A stretch of DNA of 41,771 nt from JAZKBN01 sp040388605 (GTDB taxonomy: Bacteria; Bacteroidota; Bacteroidia; Cytophagales; Flexibacteraceae): NCBI GenBank assembly GCA_040388605.1, contig JAZKBN010000036.1, positions 1-41,771 of the forward strand, given 5' to 3'. Within the stretch, counting starts at the first letter, position 1. Each line of letters starts with the position of its first letter. The translations under genes and the position numbers were made by a program. Positions 32,943 to 41,771 of the stretch are shown here, piece after piece. The notes under the pieces were generated by a model. The model had not been told where the DNA came from. It searched no databases and was given only the letters and a program-made list of their open reading frames with translations.

Positions 32943-34799
32943 CTAAAGTGCCGAAAGATAGTTAAAAAGGTCTTCTTCCCTTTGCAGCCCCAGTTTGGTA
33001 CGCAGCCTGTAACGCGCATTAAAAACACCGGCTTCAGAAATGCCCAAGAGGCGGGCAATTTGCTTGGTGCTTAAGTTCATGGCCAGGTAAGCGGCCATTT
33101 TCAAATCGTATTGGGTAAGATCCGGCGCAATGCCCTGCATTTTTTCAAAGAAACGCGGGTGGACTTCCGAGAAATGAAGCCTGAACTCTTCCCATTCAGA
33201 ATCCATATCAATGCTCTCATTAATATCAGATACAATCTGCTTAAGCTTATCCTGCGTTAAGGTTACTTCAAGAACTGCATCTTTCAGCTTGCCCATAATC
33301 TCGCTTTTCTGCACAGAGTAAGCTGTTAATGCTGCCAGGCGTGCATTTTTAAATTCAAGCTCAGTTTGTGTAAGCCTTTGCTTTTCGGTAATAAGCTCCT
33401 GCGATGCCCGTAAGGACTCTGCTTTCAGGCGCTCATTAGCCAGCTCCAGCTCCATGGTGTCGCGCTCTTTAACTGCCAGGGCACGCTCTGCCGAAACAAG
33501 CTTCAGGCGGTTGCGCCTGTTAACCCAAACAAAGCCGCCAGCCAAAGTTGCCCCTGCCAGCAGAATATATAATATATATGACCTAAGCTCCTGTTCACGC
33601 AGCTTTTCCTTATATGCAAGCGCTTCAAGCTCTTTTTCCTTTACCTTCACACGCACTGCATATTCATTCACTATAAGCTCATTTTGCACGGTTTTTTCGC
33701 TCAGGGTGGTATCCATGAGTTTCTCCATAACCTGCATGGCTTCATAATACCTGCCTGCCTTCACAAGAACCTCCCGCTTATGCAACAGGTTATTAGAGTA
33801 ATCAAAGAAGCCGGTATTATTGCTGTATTTAAAAGCGCTGTCGATATGCGCGAGCGCGGCATTTAAATTATGCTCAGTGGTATCCCAGTCTGACATAACT
33901 CTGTAAGTAATAGTTAAAACCTGGCCCATGCCGCTTGCCCTGCCATAAGAAACGGAAGAATCTGCATAAGCATGAGCAAGCTTTTTATGCCCGAGTTGGT
34001 AGTGGGCTTCGGCAACTGCATAGTAAACAATAAAGGCAGAACCTTCCGGCATATTATTTTCCCTTACCACCTTATTTATATCGGCATAAACTCTCAGCAC
34101 ATCCTTACTGTCGTTGTTTTGAGAATATATTGAGCAAAGTTTCTGCAGGCCCCACATCAGCAGCCGCGCATTATCGGGCTCAGTTTTGGTAAGCATTACT
34201 GCCCGCTCTGCCATCTCTATAAGCTTCTTCCTCTCAGCTTCATTGGGGTCGCGACCGGGAACCTGGTATATGTTCATGCTTGCGAGCAGCATTTCGGCTT
34301 CCCACATTTTCTTACCGGATCGCCTGGCAAGCTCAAGCCCTTTCTCAGATGCCTGTACTGCCAGGTCATATCGATTAATGTATGGATAGTAAGAAGTTGC
34401 TGTCATACGCGCCCCGAAAGTTCGTCTAGGGCTCAAAAGGTTGATCAGGGGTTCCAATCTTTCTATCAGGATTCCGATTTCCTTAGTATTTTCTATACTT
34501 GAATTAGATTGCAGATCATAGAAAACAGCGTGAGCCATTACTGTATCTGCTTCGGGTGAACCTGAAATATCTGCAAGCAGCTCCTGTGATTTGTGTGCGT
34601 ATAATATGGCTGAATCAATATCGGCCTTCCCTTCCTCATTTAATAAATAAGTAAAGGCTATCCTGTTGTAGATTTTTGCTTTCTCAATTGAACTTAAACC
34701 GGGTTTGAGGAGCCTGTGTAAAGAGTCGGTTTTAATTTGTGCCCGGGCACCAAAAGCCAGGCATAAAAGAAAAAGAACTATGCCCGCTAATTTTTGCAT
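32943..34799 (-). CDS. Membrane-bound TPR protein with C-terminal LuxR-type HTH (transcriptional regulator)
   Basis: A 618-residue protein. A signal peptide (about 1-20) is followed by a periplasmic helical region with tetratricopeptide-like repeats (about 30-390), a single membrane helix around 400-423 (SYILYILLAGATLAGGFVWV), a long cytoplasmic coiled coil (about 425-505), and a C-terminal LuxR/GerE-like HTH (about 565-618) with DLKMAAYLAMNLSTKQIARLLG, ISEAGVFNARYRLRTKLGL. The layout lets a periplasmic signal reach DNA directly across the membrane without a phosphorelay. This architecture is common in Bacteroidota but its targets are mostly unknown. A TATATTTG box is 62 bases upstream. It is divergent from the NHL/Ig-like secreted protein and precedes an unknown secreted protein. 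Confidence 0.9.
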   Translation of the reverse strand: MQKLAGIVLFLLCLAFGARAQIKTDSLHRLLKPGLSSIEKAKIYNRIAFTYLLNEEGKADIDSAILYAHKSQELLADISGSPEADTVMAHAVFYDLQSNSSIENTKEIGILIERLEPLINLLSPRRTFGARMTATSYYPYINRYDLAVQASEKGLELARRSGKKMWEAEMLLASMNIYQVPGRDPNEAERKKLIEMAERAVMLTKTEPDNARLLMWGLQKLCSIYSQNNDSKDVLRVYADINKVVRENNMPEGSAFIVYYAVAEAHYQLGHKKLAHAYADSSVSYGRASGMGQVLTITYRVMSDWDTTEHNLNAALAHIDSAFKYSNNTGFFDYSNNLLHKREVLVKAGRYYEAMQVMEKLMDTTLSEKTVQNELIVNEYAVRVKVKEKELEALAYKEKLREQELRSYILYILLAGATLAGGFVWVNRRNRLKLVSAERALAVKERDTMELELANERLKAESLRASQELITEKQRLTQTELEFKNARLAALTAYSVQKSEIMGKLKDAVLEVTLTQDKLKQIVSDINESIDMDSEWEEFRLHFSEVHPRFFEKMQGIAPDLTQYDLKMAAYLAMNLSTKQIARLLGISEAGVFNARYRLRTKLGLQREEDLFNYLSAL

Positions 34800-34861
34800 G
34801 ATTAATAATGGTGTTGATTTAATAACCCGGGTAGATTCTATGCTTTTCAGCTTATGTTCAG

Positions 34862-34869
34862 CAAATATA
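34862..34869 (-). promoter_or_regulatory. -7 box of the TPR/HTH regulator gene
   Basis: The - strand reads TATATTTG, an exact TAnnTTTG match, 62 bases before the start codon. Only TTTA is found at the -33 spacing, so it is a partial promoter. Confidence 0.5.
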
Positions 34870-35131
34870 CTTTTTCATTTAAAATGTTATAAAACGATAT
34901 GAAAACAAATAATTACAAAGCCGATAAATCAAAAGTAAACGGCCCGAAAAACGCGGGAGCAATTGCGATTAATGGTATTGACAGGAATTTAAATAGCAAA
35001 ACAGGCACTAAGCGAATATTTAAACATGCTTAAAAATTGAACTTTTCAAACCATATATGGCTAAAATATATAATTTTTCTAATAAAAGGATACAGTGTGA
35101 ATAGTCAGTGATATGCTTTAGGGTGCCTTTT

Positions 35132-35163
35132 TTTGGACATGGGGATACAGCCATACACATTTG
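35132..35163 (+). promoter_or_regulatory. Promoter candidate for the NHL/Ig-like secreted protein gene
   Basis: TTTG (35132-35135) and CACATTTG (35156-35163; one mismatch to TAnnTTTG) are 20 bases apart. This leaves a leader of about 80 bases before ATG 35249 and argues against the upstream GTG start. Confidence 0.5.
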
Positions 35164-35248
35164 CATTCAACAAAGCCGGTGTAAAACTCTATCACGATTG
35201 TTCGGTTTTGGCTCACTGAAATCATCAAACCTTTCAACACAAATTAAA

Positions 35249-38200
35249 ATGAAAAACCTTTTAACAAACCTTGCCCGGCGGGCGGCTTCGGTAATTGGCA
35301 GGTCCGCAGTGTTATTACTGCTCCTGCTTACGGCATTATCACATTATGCGACAGCATCTGACGGAACTAAACCCAAAAAGCAAAAAAACGCAAACAGCAT
35401 AAATTCATATCCGTATATATCATGTAAAACACCTGTAATCAGCGGCAGTACCATAATTTGCGATAATGTTGGAACCACTACTTTAAATTCAGGAGTATAC
35501 AGGAGAACAGTTGACACCTGGCAAAGTGACTTTACCGCTATTATGGCTGTGGACTTAGACCAATACGGTAACCAGTACACCGGCGACATTGATGCTAACG
35601 TAGTTTGCAAAATATTACCCGACGGAACAAGAACAGTATTAGCAGGTAGCGGCGAGCAAGGATACGAGGATGGACCGGCATTAAGCGCTAAATTTTTTAA
35701 CCCCACAGTTGTTGCCCCTGATCCTTTCGGTAATTTCTATATAGTTGATTATGCCAATGGCTATATAAGAAAATTAGGTACTGATGGCATGGTTACCACT
35801 TTTCTGCAGCTTGATTACATTTTAGATGCCACCTGTGATGATGAAGGCAATTTGTATGTAATTTCCAGCTATCCCTGCTATATGCACAAATATTCCCCCT
35901 CGGGTGAATTGCTGCTCGAAGTTGGCGGCAACGGATTTCAGCGGGGTATGGTGAATGGCTCAGGCGATGTGGTAAGGTTTAATGTACCCTGGTCCATTTG
36001 CCTGGACCCTCAAAAAAATATTTATATTATTGAAAAAGAAAACCACGCGGTAAGAAAAATTACCCAGGAAGGTGTGGTAAGCACTGTAGCCGGAACCGGT
36101 ACTGCAGGCTATAGAAACGGAGCCGCTGCCCAGGCGCAGTTTGACGATCCCGGGGGAATAGCAAGCGATGCAGCCGGGAATTTATATGTTGCCGATACAA
36201 GGAACAACTTAATTCGGAAAATTAATATGAGCACAGGCATGATTAGCGATTACGCAGGTAATGGAATTACAGACGTAAACCAGGTAGATGGCGAGGCATT
36301 TACTGCATCCTTTTGGTGGGCCGTTAACCTGACTATTGATCCTCATGGCGTAATGTACATTGCGGAATCAGGCGGCAGAGACATACGCAGGGTAACAGAA
36401 AGCACTATTTTGTGGAGCAACGGCGACACAACAACTTCGTCAACTGTATCAGCTCCCGGAAACTATACTGTAAGGGCAATTACAAACGGCTGCACAACAA
36501 ACATCAGCAGCCCTGCAACTGTAACCATTGGCTCTGCTCCCATTCCTACCGTTACAGCTTCTGGCAGCACCACTATATGTTCAAATGGTTCTGTAATGCT
36601 TACTTCCTCAGCCGCTACCGGCAACCGCTGGAGCAACGGGTCAAGCGCCAAAACCATAACAGTGAGCCAGGCAGGTACCTATACTGTAAAAGCAATTTCC
36701 GGTACTTGTACTTCTGCAAGCAGCATTCCGGTTACAGTAACTAAGATTACTCCTCCGGTACCAACTATAACTTCAACGGGTACTATTTGCGGTGGGGGAA
36801 CTGTAACCTTAACCTCATCAGTTGACGGAAACAACCTGTGGAGTAACGGGTTAACCGGAAACAGCATAACTGTTAGCACAGCTAATACATATACTGTAAG
36901 GCAGCTAATAAGCGGGTGCACGGGAACGGCATCTTCACCGGTAATTATTAACGAAACTACTCCGGCTTCAGCAGCAGGCAGTATTTCAGGATCCGGAACA
37001 GTTACTGTTGGCAACTCCGGAAATTATTCAGTCCCCGACATAAGTGGTGCTGCCTCCTATTTTTGGGCCTATTCAGGTACCGGGGTCAGCATTTCAGGCA
37101 GCGGAACTACTGTAAGCCTTACTTTTGCATCAAATGCCACAAGCGGCACACTTTCTGTTTACGGAGTATCCGCATGCGGAAACGGTTCAGCTTCAACAAA
37201 GGCAATTAATGTTGCTGTACCAAGTATTACAATTAACTCTACGCAACCCATAAGCGGCACTTACGATACCATAAAAGTAAGTGGTACACCTCATATTACA
37301 CTTTCCGGTCCGCTCACAATACAGGGCAGTATTGTGGTACCTGACGGGGCAACATTTGAATCGAACTGTTTCGTGGTATCGGGCCCGGGTAGCTTTACAG
37401 TAATGCCGGGCGGAAACCTGGTAGTATGCAATACAGACGGTATAGCCCAAACAGGCAGCACTGGCGCTGTGCAAACTGCTGTCCGCAATTTCAGCGCCAA
37501 GGGTAATTATGAATATAACGGATCCCAAAACCAAATAACAGGAACCGGTCTGCCTGGAACCGTTAATTACCTGCGCATAAACAACGATCAGAAACTTACC
37601 TTAACTGCGCCGCTTTCAATTACCACCGGTATAAGGTTTATGGAAGACGGGGTCTTCGATTTAAATAACCTGAAACTTACCCTTCTTTCTTCTAAAGCAG
37701 GCTCAGCTAAAATAGGTCGCGTTGCCACCGGGGCAAGCATGCAGAATGCAGGGAATTTCACTGTGCAAACCTGGCTTGATTCAGCTGAAGTTCGGCGTGA
37801 GCCTGCCGGTTTCGGAGCTTATTTCTGGCTGGGCGCCACAACTACAGGCCAAACTGTAAACACTTGGAATACAGCTTTAAACCCTTATGTTGCATCAAGC
37901 TATGATGGCAGGGCAAACGGCAGCTCGGTATGGATTTTCAGCAATACCGACAATACCTACCCGGCAAATGCCGGCTGGATTAAACCTTCGGGACCAACAG
38001 TTCCGCTTGCACAAGGCCGGGGAGCCAGAATTTGGTTTAATAACCCGTTCTTCCCTACAGGTGCAGTGGTATCTCAATCCGGAACTCCCATTATCGGCGA
38101 CTTTAGCTTGCCTGTAACTTATTGCCCTTCTAACTGTGCAGGCAGCACAGCCGTAAACGGCTGGAACGTTATAGCTAACCCTTATGCCTGCGATATTGAT

Positions 38201-39088
38201 TGGAACAGCTCTTACTGGATCAAAACCAATATGGCCAATGCCATATATTATTGGAAGCATAAAGTAAACGGATATGCAAGCTATGTAAACGGTATTGGGG
38301 TAAACGGGGCAACCAATATATTAAAATCAGGCCAGGGCTTTATGGTTAAAGCTACTGCAGCATCTCCTGCGCTGGTTGCCAGGGAAGGTATTAAATATGA
38401 AACTGACCTTTCAAGAATTCAGGCTACGCCAAGCCTTATTCGCCTGAAACTAAGCTCCGCAGAGTTTACCGATGAAACAGTAATAGCCGATATGCCCGGC
38501 AGCCACAGGGAATATGAACCTGCCTTCGACGCTTCAAAATTCCGTAATCCTGCCATAAATATCTGGACTGAACCTGCGCCGGAAAGCAAGCAGGCAATTG
38601 CTTCTTTACCATTTGAAGCAGGCGATACAATTGCCCTGAAACTCAAAAATACAACTGCCGGGCCTGTAACTCTTACTGCTACAGACCTTACAGACCTATA
38701 TGATAGGTTCAGCCTGTACCTGCGTGATGAGGTAACAGGGGAAATTATGCCCATAAGCCTGAATTCGAACTTTAGCTTTAACCTAATTGACGGTCAGGAA
38801 TACCCATTATCTATACTTATTGAACCTGCAGCAGCAACACCTGTAGTTAAAAAAGTTAAAGGCTTTAAGATGATTGTTTATCCTAACCCGAGTAACGGAA
38901 TCTTCACAATAAATCTTCCCGGCGGAAAACATGTTATTCAGCTGTTTGACAATGTTGGCCAGGCTGTGCTTTCAAGCGAGACAAGCGCTGAAACCCTTAA
39001 GCTTAACCCGCAATTGCCCTCAGGACTTTATACCATTAAGGCAACTTCGGCAGAAGGTACTTATACTTCAAAAATAATAGTTGAGTGA
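35249..39088 (+). CDS. Large secreted NHL-repeat / Ig-like / T9SS sorting-domain protein
   Basis: A 1279-residue protein from ATG 35249, where a typical signal peptide begins (MKNLLTNLARRAASVIGRSA..., cleavage near residue 36). Residues about 75-385 contain NHL beta-propeller blades, each with a GNxY-type strand and an IRK(I/L)-type end (YIVDYANGYIRKLGTDG, NLYVADTRNNLIRKI). About 390-650 hold three Ig-like repeats with W-S-N-G...YTV-R...GC signatures at about 210-220-base spacing, then a fourth PKD-like module. About 660-1000 is beta-rich with WIFSNTD and a GWNVIANPYACDIDW segment common in T9SS cargo. The C-terminal about 75 residues (YPNPSNGIFTINLP, PSGLYTIKA, ending KIIVE) are a T9SS type A sorting domain. 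Probably a surface adhesin or structural protein. Strong terminator follows. Confidence 0.88.
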   Translation: MKNLLTNLARRAASVIGRSAVLLLLLLTALSHYATASDGTKPKKQKNANSINSYPYISCKTPVISGSTIICDNVGTTTLNSGVYRRTVDTWQSDFTAIMAVDLDQYGNQYTGDIDANVVCKILPDGTRTVLAGSGEQGYEDGPALSAKFFNPTVVAPDPFGNFYIVDYANGYIRKLGTDGMVTTFLQLDYILDATCDDEGNLYVISSYPCYMHKYSPSGELLLEVGGNGFQRGMVNGSGDVVRFNVPWSICLDPQKNIYIIEKENHAVRKITQEGVVSTVAGTGTAGYRNGAAAQAQFDDPGGIASDAAGNLYVADTRNNLIRKINMSTGMISDYAGNGITDVNQVDGEAFTASFWWAVNLTIDPHGVMYIAESGGRDIRRVTESTILWSNGDTTTSSTVSAPGNYTVRAITNGCTTNISSPATVTIGSAPIPTVTASGSTTICSNGSVMLTSSAATGNRWSNGSSAKTITVSQAGTYTVKAISGTCTSASSIPVTVTKITPPVPTITSTGTICGGGTVTLTSSVDGNNLWSNGLTGNSITVSTANTYTVRQLISGCTGTASSPVIINETTPASAAGSISGSGTVTVGNSGNYSVPDISGAASYFWAYSGTGVSISGSGTTVSLTFASNATSGTLSVYGVSACGNGSASTKAINVAVPSITINSTQPISGTYDTIKVSGTPHITLSGPLTIQGSIVVPDGATFESNCFVVSGPGSFTVMPGGNLVVCNTDGIAQTGSTGAVQTAVRNFSAKGNYEYNGSQNQITGTGLPGTVNYLRINNDQKLTLTAPLSITTGIRFMEDGVFDLNNLKLTLLSSKAGSAKIGRVATGASMQNAGNFTVQTWLDSAEVRREPAGFGAYFWLGATTTGQTVNTWNTALNPYVASSYDGRANGSSVWIFSNTDNTYPANAGWIKPSGPTVPLAQGRGARIWFNNPFFPTGAVVSQSGTPIIGDFSLPVTYCPSNCAGSTAVNGWNVIANPYACDIDWNSSYWIKTNMANAIYYWKHKVNGYASYVNGIGVNGATNILKSGQGFMVKATAASPALVAREGIKYETDLSRIQATPSLIRLKLSSAEFTDETVIADMPGSHREYEPAFDASKFRNPAINIWTEPAPESKQAIASLPFEAGDTIALKLKNTTAGPVTLTATDLTDLYDRFSLYLRDEVTGEIMPISLNSNFSFNLIDGQEYPLSILIEPAAATPVVKKVKGFKMIVYPNPSNGIFTINLPGGKHVIQLFDNVGQAVLSSETSAETLKLNPQLPSGLYTIKATSAEGTYTSKIIVE

Positions 39089-39123
39089 TAGAGTAATTTA
39101 ATACAATCGGAATATTTAGGTTT

Positions 39124-39156
39124 AAAAGCCGCAGGGGTAATGCCCCTGCGGCTTTT
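39124..39156. terminator. Bidirectional intrinsic terminator between convergent genes
   Basis: A perfect 14-bp stem (39124-39137 with 39143-39156) with a 5-base loop, A-tract on the left, T-tract on the right. It lies 35 bases after the NHL/Ig-like stop and 66 bases beyond the antiporter stop. Confidence 0.93.
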
Positions 39157-39222
39157 TGATTCAGTTGATTTTGTATTTCAGCCTGATTATTATAAACTGC
39201 CATTTCGCGATTTAGAAAATCC

Positions 39223-40797
39223 TTATACATAACGAAGCTTTTCTTCTTCCAGGTCAAGATACATCAGGTGTCGGCGAATTACCTCCTCGTCTATGCTTTG
39301 GTCGCTTTTGTTTTTCTCTATAAGCCATTGCCTTTGCAGGCTCAGCAGCTTACGGTAAACTTCTTTTGGCTCATCGGCCATTAGCACGTCGTCGGCATTG
39401 TTGCCGGAACCTTTCAGTTTGTCTGCAATTTGCTGCAACGCGGGGTGGGCTTCCAATTCCTTACCGAAGCCGGTGGTAAGATGATGCAACGCATGTCCGG
39501 CAAGCCTGCTTTTAAGGTCGATATACATATCTTCCTCTGATACGTTTATATCAGGGTCGGGTATTGCAAGCCTTTTTATCAGGAGGGGCAGGCTGAGGCC
39601 CTGCAACAGCAGGGTGGCCAGTATAACTATAAATGTGATAAACAGTATCAGGTTACGTTGCGGGAACGCGACCCCGTTGGCAAGCATAACCGGTATTGAT
39701 AAGGCAGATGCCAATGAAACCACACCCCTCATACCGGACCACCCTATGAGTAAGGGCAATTTCCAACCAATATTACCGGAATCGGCTACTGTTATAAAGT
39801 TGCGGGCAATCATGGTAACAACTACAGCCCCGAAAGCGGAAAGAAGGCGACCTAATATTAATACAGCCGTAACTAAGAGGCCATATCCTATGGCAGCAGG
39901 TATGCTGACTCCCCCGAGCCCGGCAGTTATCTGGGGCAAATCAAGCCCAATAAACATAAAAACCAGACCGTTCAAAACAAAACACAGGCTTTCCCAGACG
40001 TTAATTCCGCGCAGGCGCGAGCTGCTGTTCAAAAAAGAAAGCCGGTAGTGCGAAAGCAGCAAACCGCCGCTGACTACTGCCAATACCCCGGAACTGTGCA
40101 ATTGCTCACCTGCAATATACATTACATAAGGTGCCACCAGCGAAAGCACGGTATCTATATTGGCATCGGTTGGCAAAAATTTATGCAGCTTCATAAATGC
40201 GTACCCGGTAATAAGGCCTGTAAGAACACCACCTATAAGCATCCAGGCAAAACTCACAGCTGCCTGCTGCCATATAAAGCTACCGGTAGCCACTGCTATC
40301 ACTGCAAACCTGAAAATCAGAAGGGAAGAAGCATCGTTTAAAAGGCTTTCACCTTCAAGAACTGATACCACACGACGGGGAACTTTTACAAACTTCAAAA
40401 TAGCTGCTGCGCTCACCGCATCCGGGGGCGAAACTATGGCCCCCAATAAAAAACCCAAAGCCAGTGTAAAGCCGGGTATTAAATAAGCAGTTACCAAGGC
40501 TACCGATAAAGCCGTTAGAAAAACAACCACAAAGGCAAAGCTGCCTATTATTCTGCGCCATTTCCATAACTCTTTCCAGGAAATATTCCATGCGGCCTCA
40601 TAGAGCAAGGGTGGCAAAAAAATAATAAATATCATCTCAGCCTCTATGTGAAGCTTGGGCAGGCCCGGAATAAAGCTGGTGAGCAGCCCTGCTAAAACCA
40701 GTATTACAGGGTAAGCGACCTTAACTTTATCGGCCAGCATTATTAGTAACAATATGGCAATTATGAGGCCTATGTAAAAAGGGAAATCCTGTAGCAT
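39223..40797 (-). CDS. CPA1 family Na+/H+ antiporter
   Basis: A 524-residue inner-membrane protein with about 12 membrane helices and a cytoplasmic tail of roughly 110 residues. Signature segments are FLPPLLYEAAWNISW (about 60-74), GAIVSPPDAVSAAAI (about 119-133) with the ion-binding Asp126, and LEGESLLNDASSL (about 147-159) with Asn154-Asp155, the ND pair of electroneutral CPA1 exchangers. GWSGMRGVVSLASALSIP is the conserved arginine-containing helix. These match bacterial NhaP/YjcE-type exchangers, which move Na+ (or K+) out in return for protons and control pH and salt balance. It stands alone, with its own terminator. Ion preference is not decided by sequence. Confidence 0.95.
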   Translation of the reverse strand: MLQDFPFYIGLIIAILLLIMLADKVKVAYPVILVLAGLLTSFIPGLPKLHIEAEMIFIIFLPPLLYEAAWNISWKELWKWRRIIGSFAFVVVFLTALSVALVTAYLIPGFTLALGFLLGAIVSPPDAVSAAAILKFVKVPRRVVSVLEGESLLNDASSLLIFRFAVIAVATGSFIWQQAAVSFAWMLIGGVLTGLITGYAFMKLHKFLPTDANIDTVLSLVAPYVMYIAGEQLHSSGVLAVVSGGLLLSHYRLSFLNSSSRLRGINVWESLCFVLNGLVFMFIGLDLPQITAGLGGVSIPAAIGYGLLVTAVLILGRLLSAFGAVVVTMIARNFITVADSGNIGWKLPLLIGWSGMRGVVSLASALSIPVMLANGVAFPQRNLILFITFIVILATLLLQGLSLPLLIKRLAIPDPDINVSEEDMYIDLKSRLAGHALHHLTTGFGKELEAHPALQQIADKLKGSGNNADDVLMADEPKEVYRKLLSLQRQWLIEKNKSDQSIDEEVIRRHLMYLDLEEEKLRYV

Positions 40798-41726
40798 GAA
40801 TAAGTTTTATAAGGTGTCCGGTGATGAAAAGGTGACCGGGTTTGGAAAGTAAAGATTGTAGTTTTTAAGGACTTGCCTGCAATCTGTATGTCCATATTTT
40901 TATGTTAGCCTGCTGTGCATTTGCCCGGAATTACCGGCACAGTACCAAGAAAAAGCTGTTTTGTCTGAGCCGTTTCTTTTTTATCCTTTTGCGGCTACTT
41001 AATGCGAAGTTGTAAATAGTCAATAATAGGTCCGCCCGGCTTGCCTCTATCAGGTCTGTGCTGAACTTTTTTCACCTTCTCTATCTGCCTATGCAGTCAT
41101 CGCCACCTATTTGTATTTAACCCGGAGTGCGTTATTGGTAGCACAGCCAAATCAAATTTACAACAACCGGATGTCTGAAAGGCCGGCTAAAGCGAAGAAA
41201 GCGGGAACGCCGTATAACGATTCAAATTTGACTCAGGTTGATTTACTGATCCGGCTCAGTCTTTTTTAGAAACTTGCACTCTTGACATAATCTATTTAGG
41301 AACCGCAAAGGGCTCTACTTACCTGCCCCTGAAAGCTGCTGTTATTTCAAATTAGTACCTAATTTATAGTTTAATAAACTCAATGGCTATACAGCTCCAT
41401 TTATTAAATTACACCGGCAGAGCATCTCAACAACCGGCAAATAAAAAGCAAATCACTCAAAGCATAAGCTCCCATGCTAATTAGTCTTCTGTGAGACCTA
41501 CCTGCTTTGAGCGCTTCAATATTAAATGGCTTTGATTTCAAACGTACCGAAGTATATGGAACAATTCAGCATTAGCCAAGGGTGTTTAATAACCAAATCA
41601 GGGGCTAAGTAAACTTTGAAAAAACCATGTCGCACACAAAATTTCAGCCGGCTCCGATTATTATAGCAGCATAACAGTCAAAACATTGCACAATAACACT
41701 AAAAATTATTAGTATAACAACAAAAA
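40798..41726. other. Gene-free stretch, nearly 1 kb
   Basis: No convincing gene, tRNA or known structured RNA was recognised. Content noted: an inverted repeat CTCAAAGCA/TGCTTTGAG (41456-41464 and 41503-41511), a TAAATTTG box on the - strand (41153-41160), and a 32-codon ATG frame at 41171-41269. It may hold a promoter for the antiporter, an unannotated RNA or a decayed gene. Confidence 0.5.
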
Positions 41727-41748
41727 AGCCGCATCTTACGAAGCGGCT
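41727..41748 (-). terminator. Terminator for a leftward gene beyond the window
   Basis: On the - strand a 6-bp stem (agccgc/gcggct) with a 10-base loop is followed by ttttttgttg. It implies a - strand transcript whose gene ends within or just past the right edge of the window. Confidence 0.6.
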
Positions 41749-41771
41749 CATTTGCGATTTGTATGTTGCTC

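Larger units (their letters stand above)
34800..35248. other. Divergent promoter region
   Basis: This AT-rich region separates the regulator (-) from the NHL/Ig-like gene (+). Promoter-like elements exist for each side (34862-34869 and 35132-35163). An open frame extends upstream of the chosen + start to GTG 35108, but the added stretch overlaps the promoter and lacks export features. No other gene is seen. Confidence 0.55.

Noticed and set aside
36412..36744. 110-codon frame inside the NHL/Ig-like gene
   Set aside because: Frame-shifted reading of the Ig-like repeats; the main frame has clear domain motifs.

Overview
The window looks like a chromosomal contig of an environmental Bacteroidota (Chitinophagales/Sphingobacteriales-like is a guess). 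Supporting signs are two secreted proteins with type IX secretion (T9SS) C-terminal sorting domains, a DUF4403 lipoprotein, a membrane-bound TPR/LuxR-type regulator of a kind common in this phylum, and several upstream regions with Bacteroidota-type TAnnTTTG -7 boxes. Base composition is moderate and I saw no insertion sequence, phage gene, CRISPR array, rRNA or tRNA. Two 10-N runs are scaffold joins inside genes and both are probably not real gaps.

Layout. 1-2713 (+): end of a GT2 glycosyltransferase, then a DUF4403 lipoprotein. 2815-6664 (-): YceI, a FrnE-like DsbA oxidoreductase, a membrane-anchored NUC1 nuclease and a secreted glutamine-amidotransferase-like protein; the last two form a tight pair. 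6808-10654 (-): a Gfo/Idh/MocA dehydrogenase and a large secreted six-hairpin glycosidase with a CBM-like tail. 11191-13927 (+): a four-PAS soluble histidine kinase and a receiver-only response regulator. 13970-29244 (-): a Wzx/Wzy-type exopolysaccharide locus in two transcription blocks, separated by a monocistronic OmpA-family porin. 29497-34799 (-): a T9SS-secreted three-repeat protein, an unknown secreted protein and a TPR/TM/LuxR-HTH regulator. 35249-39088 (+): a 1279-residue secreted NHL/Ig-like/T9SS protein divergent from that regulator. 39223-40797 (-): a CPA1 Na+/H+ antiporter. 40798-41771: almost 1 kb without a convincing gene.

How the genes work together. In the polysaccharide locus a WcaJ-type phosphotransferase would load the first sugar on undecaprenyl phosphate; one GT2, three GT4 and one WecG/TagA-type transferase would extend it; a hexapeptide acyltransferase would decorate it; the MOP-family flippase and Wzy-like membrane protein would flip and polymerise the repeat; and the Wzc-type tyrosine kinase with the Wza-type lipoprotein would control length and export. 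The two blocks (first genes at 29244 and 19916) carry an identical 14-bp sequence around their putative -7 boxes, suggesting shared control. The PAS kinase/receiver pair converges on the end of this locus and is a plausible but unproven regulator. No Wzb-type phosphatase or nucleotide-sugar synthesis gene is visible, so those must lie elsewhere.

Nothing here is clearly a new defence or mobile system. The most promising unexplained parts are the divergent membrane-regulator/NHL-adhesin region with its unknown companion gene, the three-repeat T9SS protein with a triplicated upstream octamer, and the amidotransferase-like/nuclease pair.
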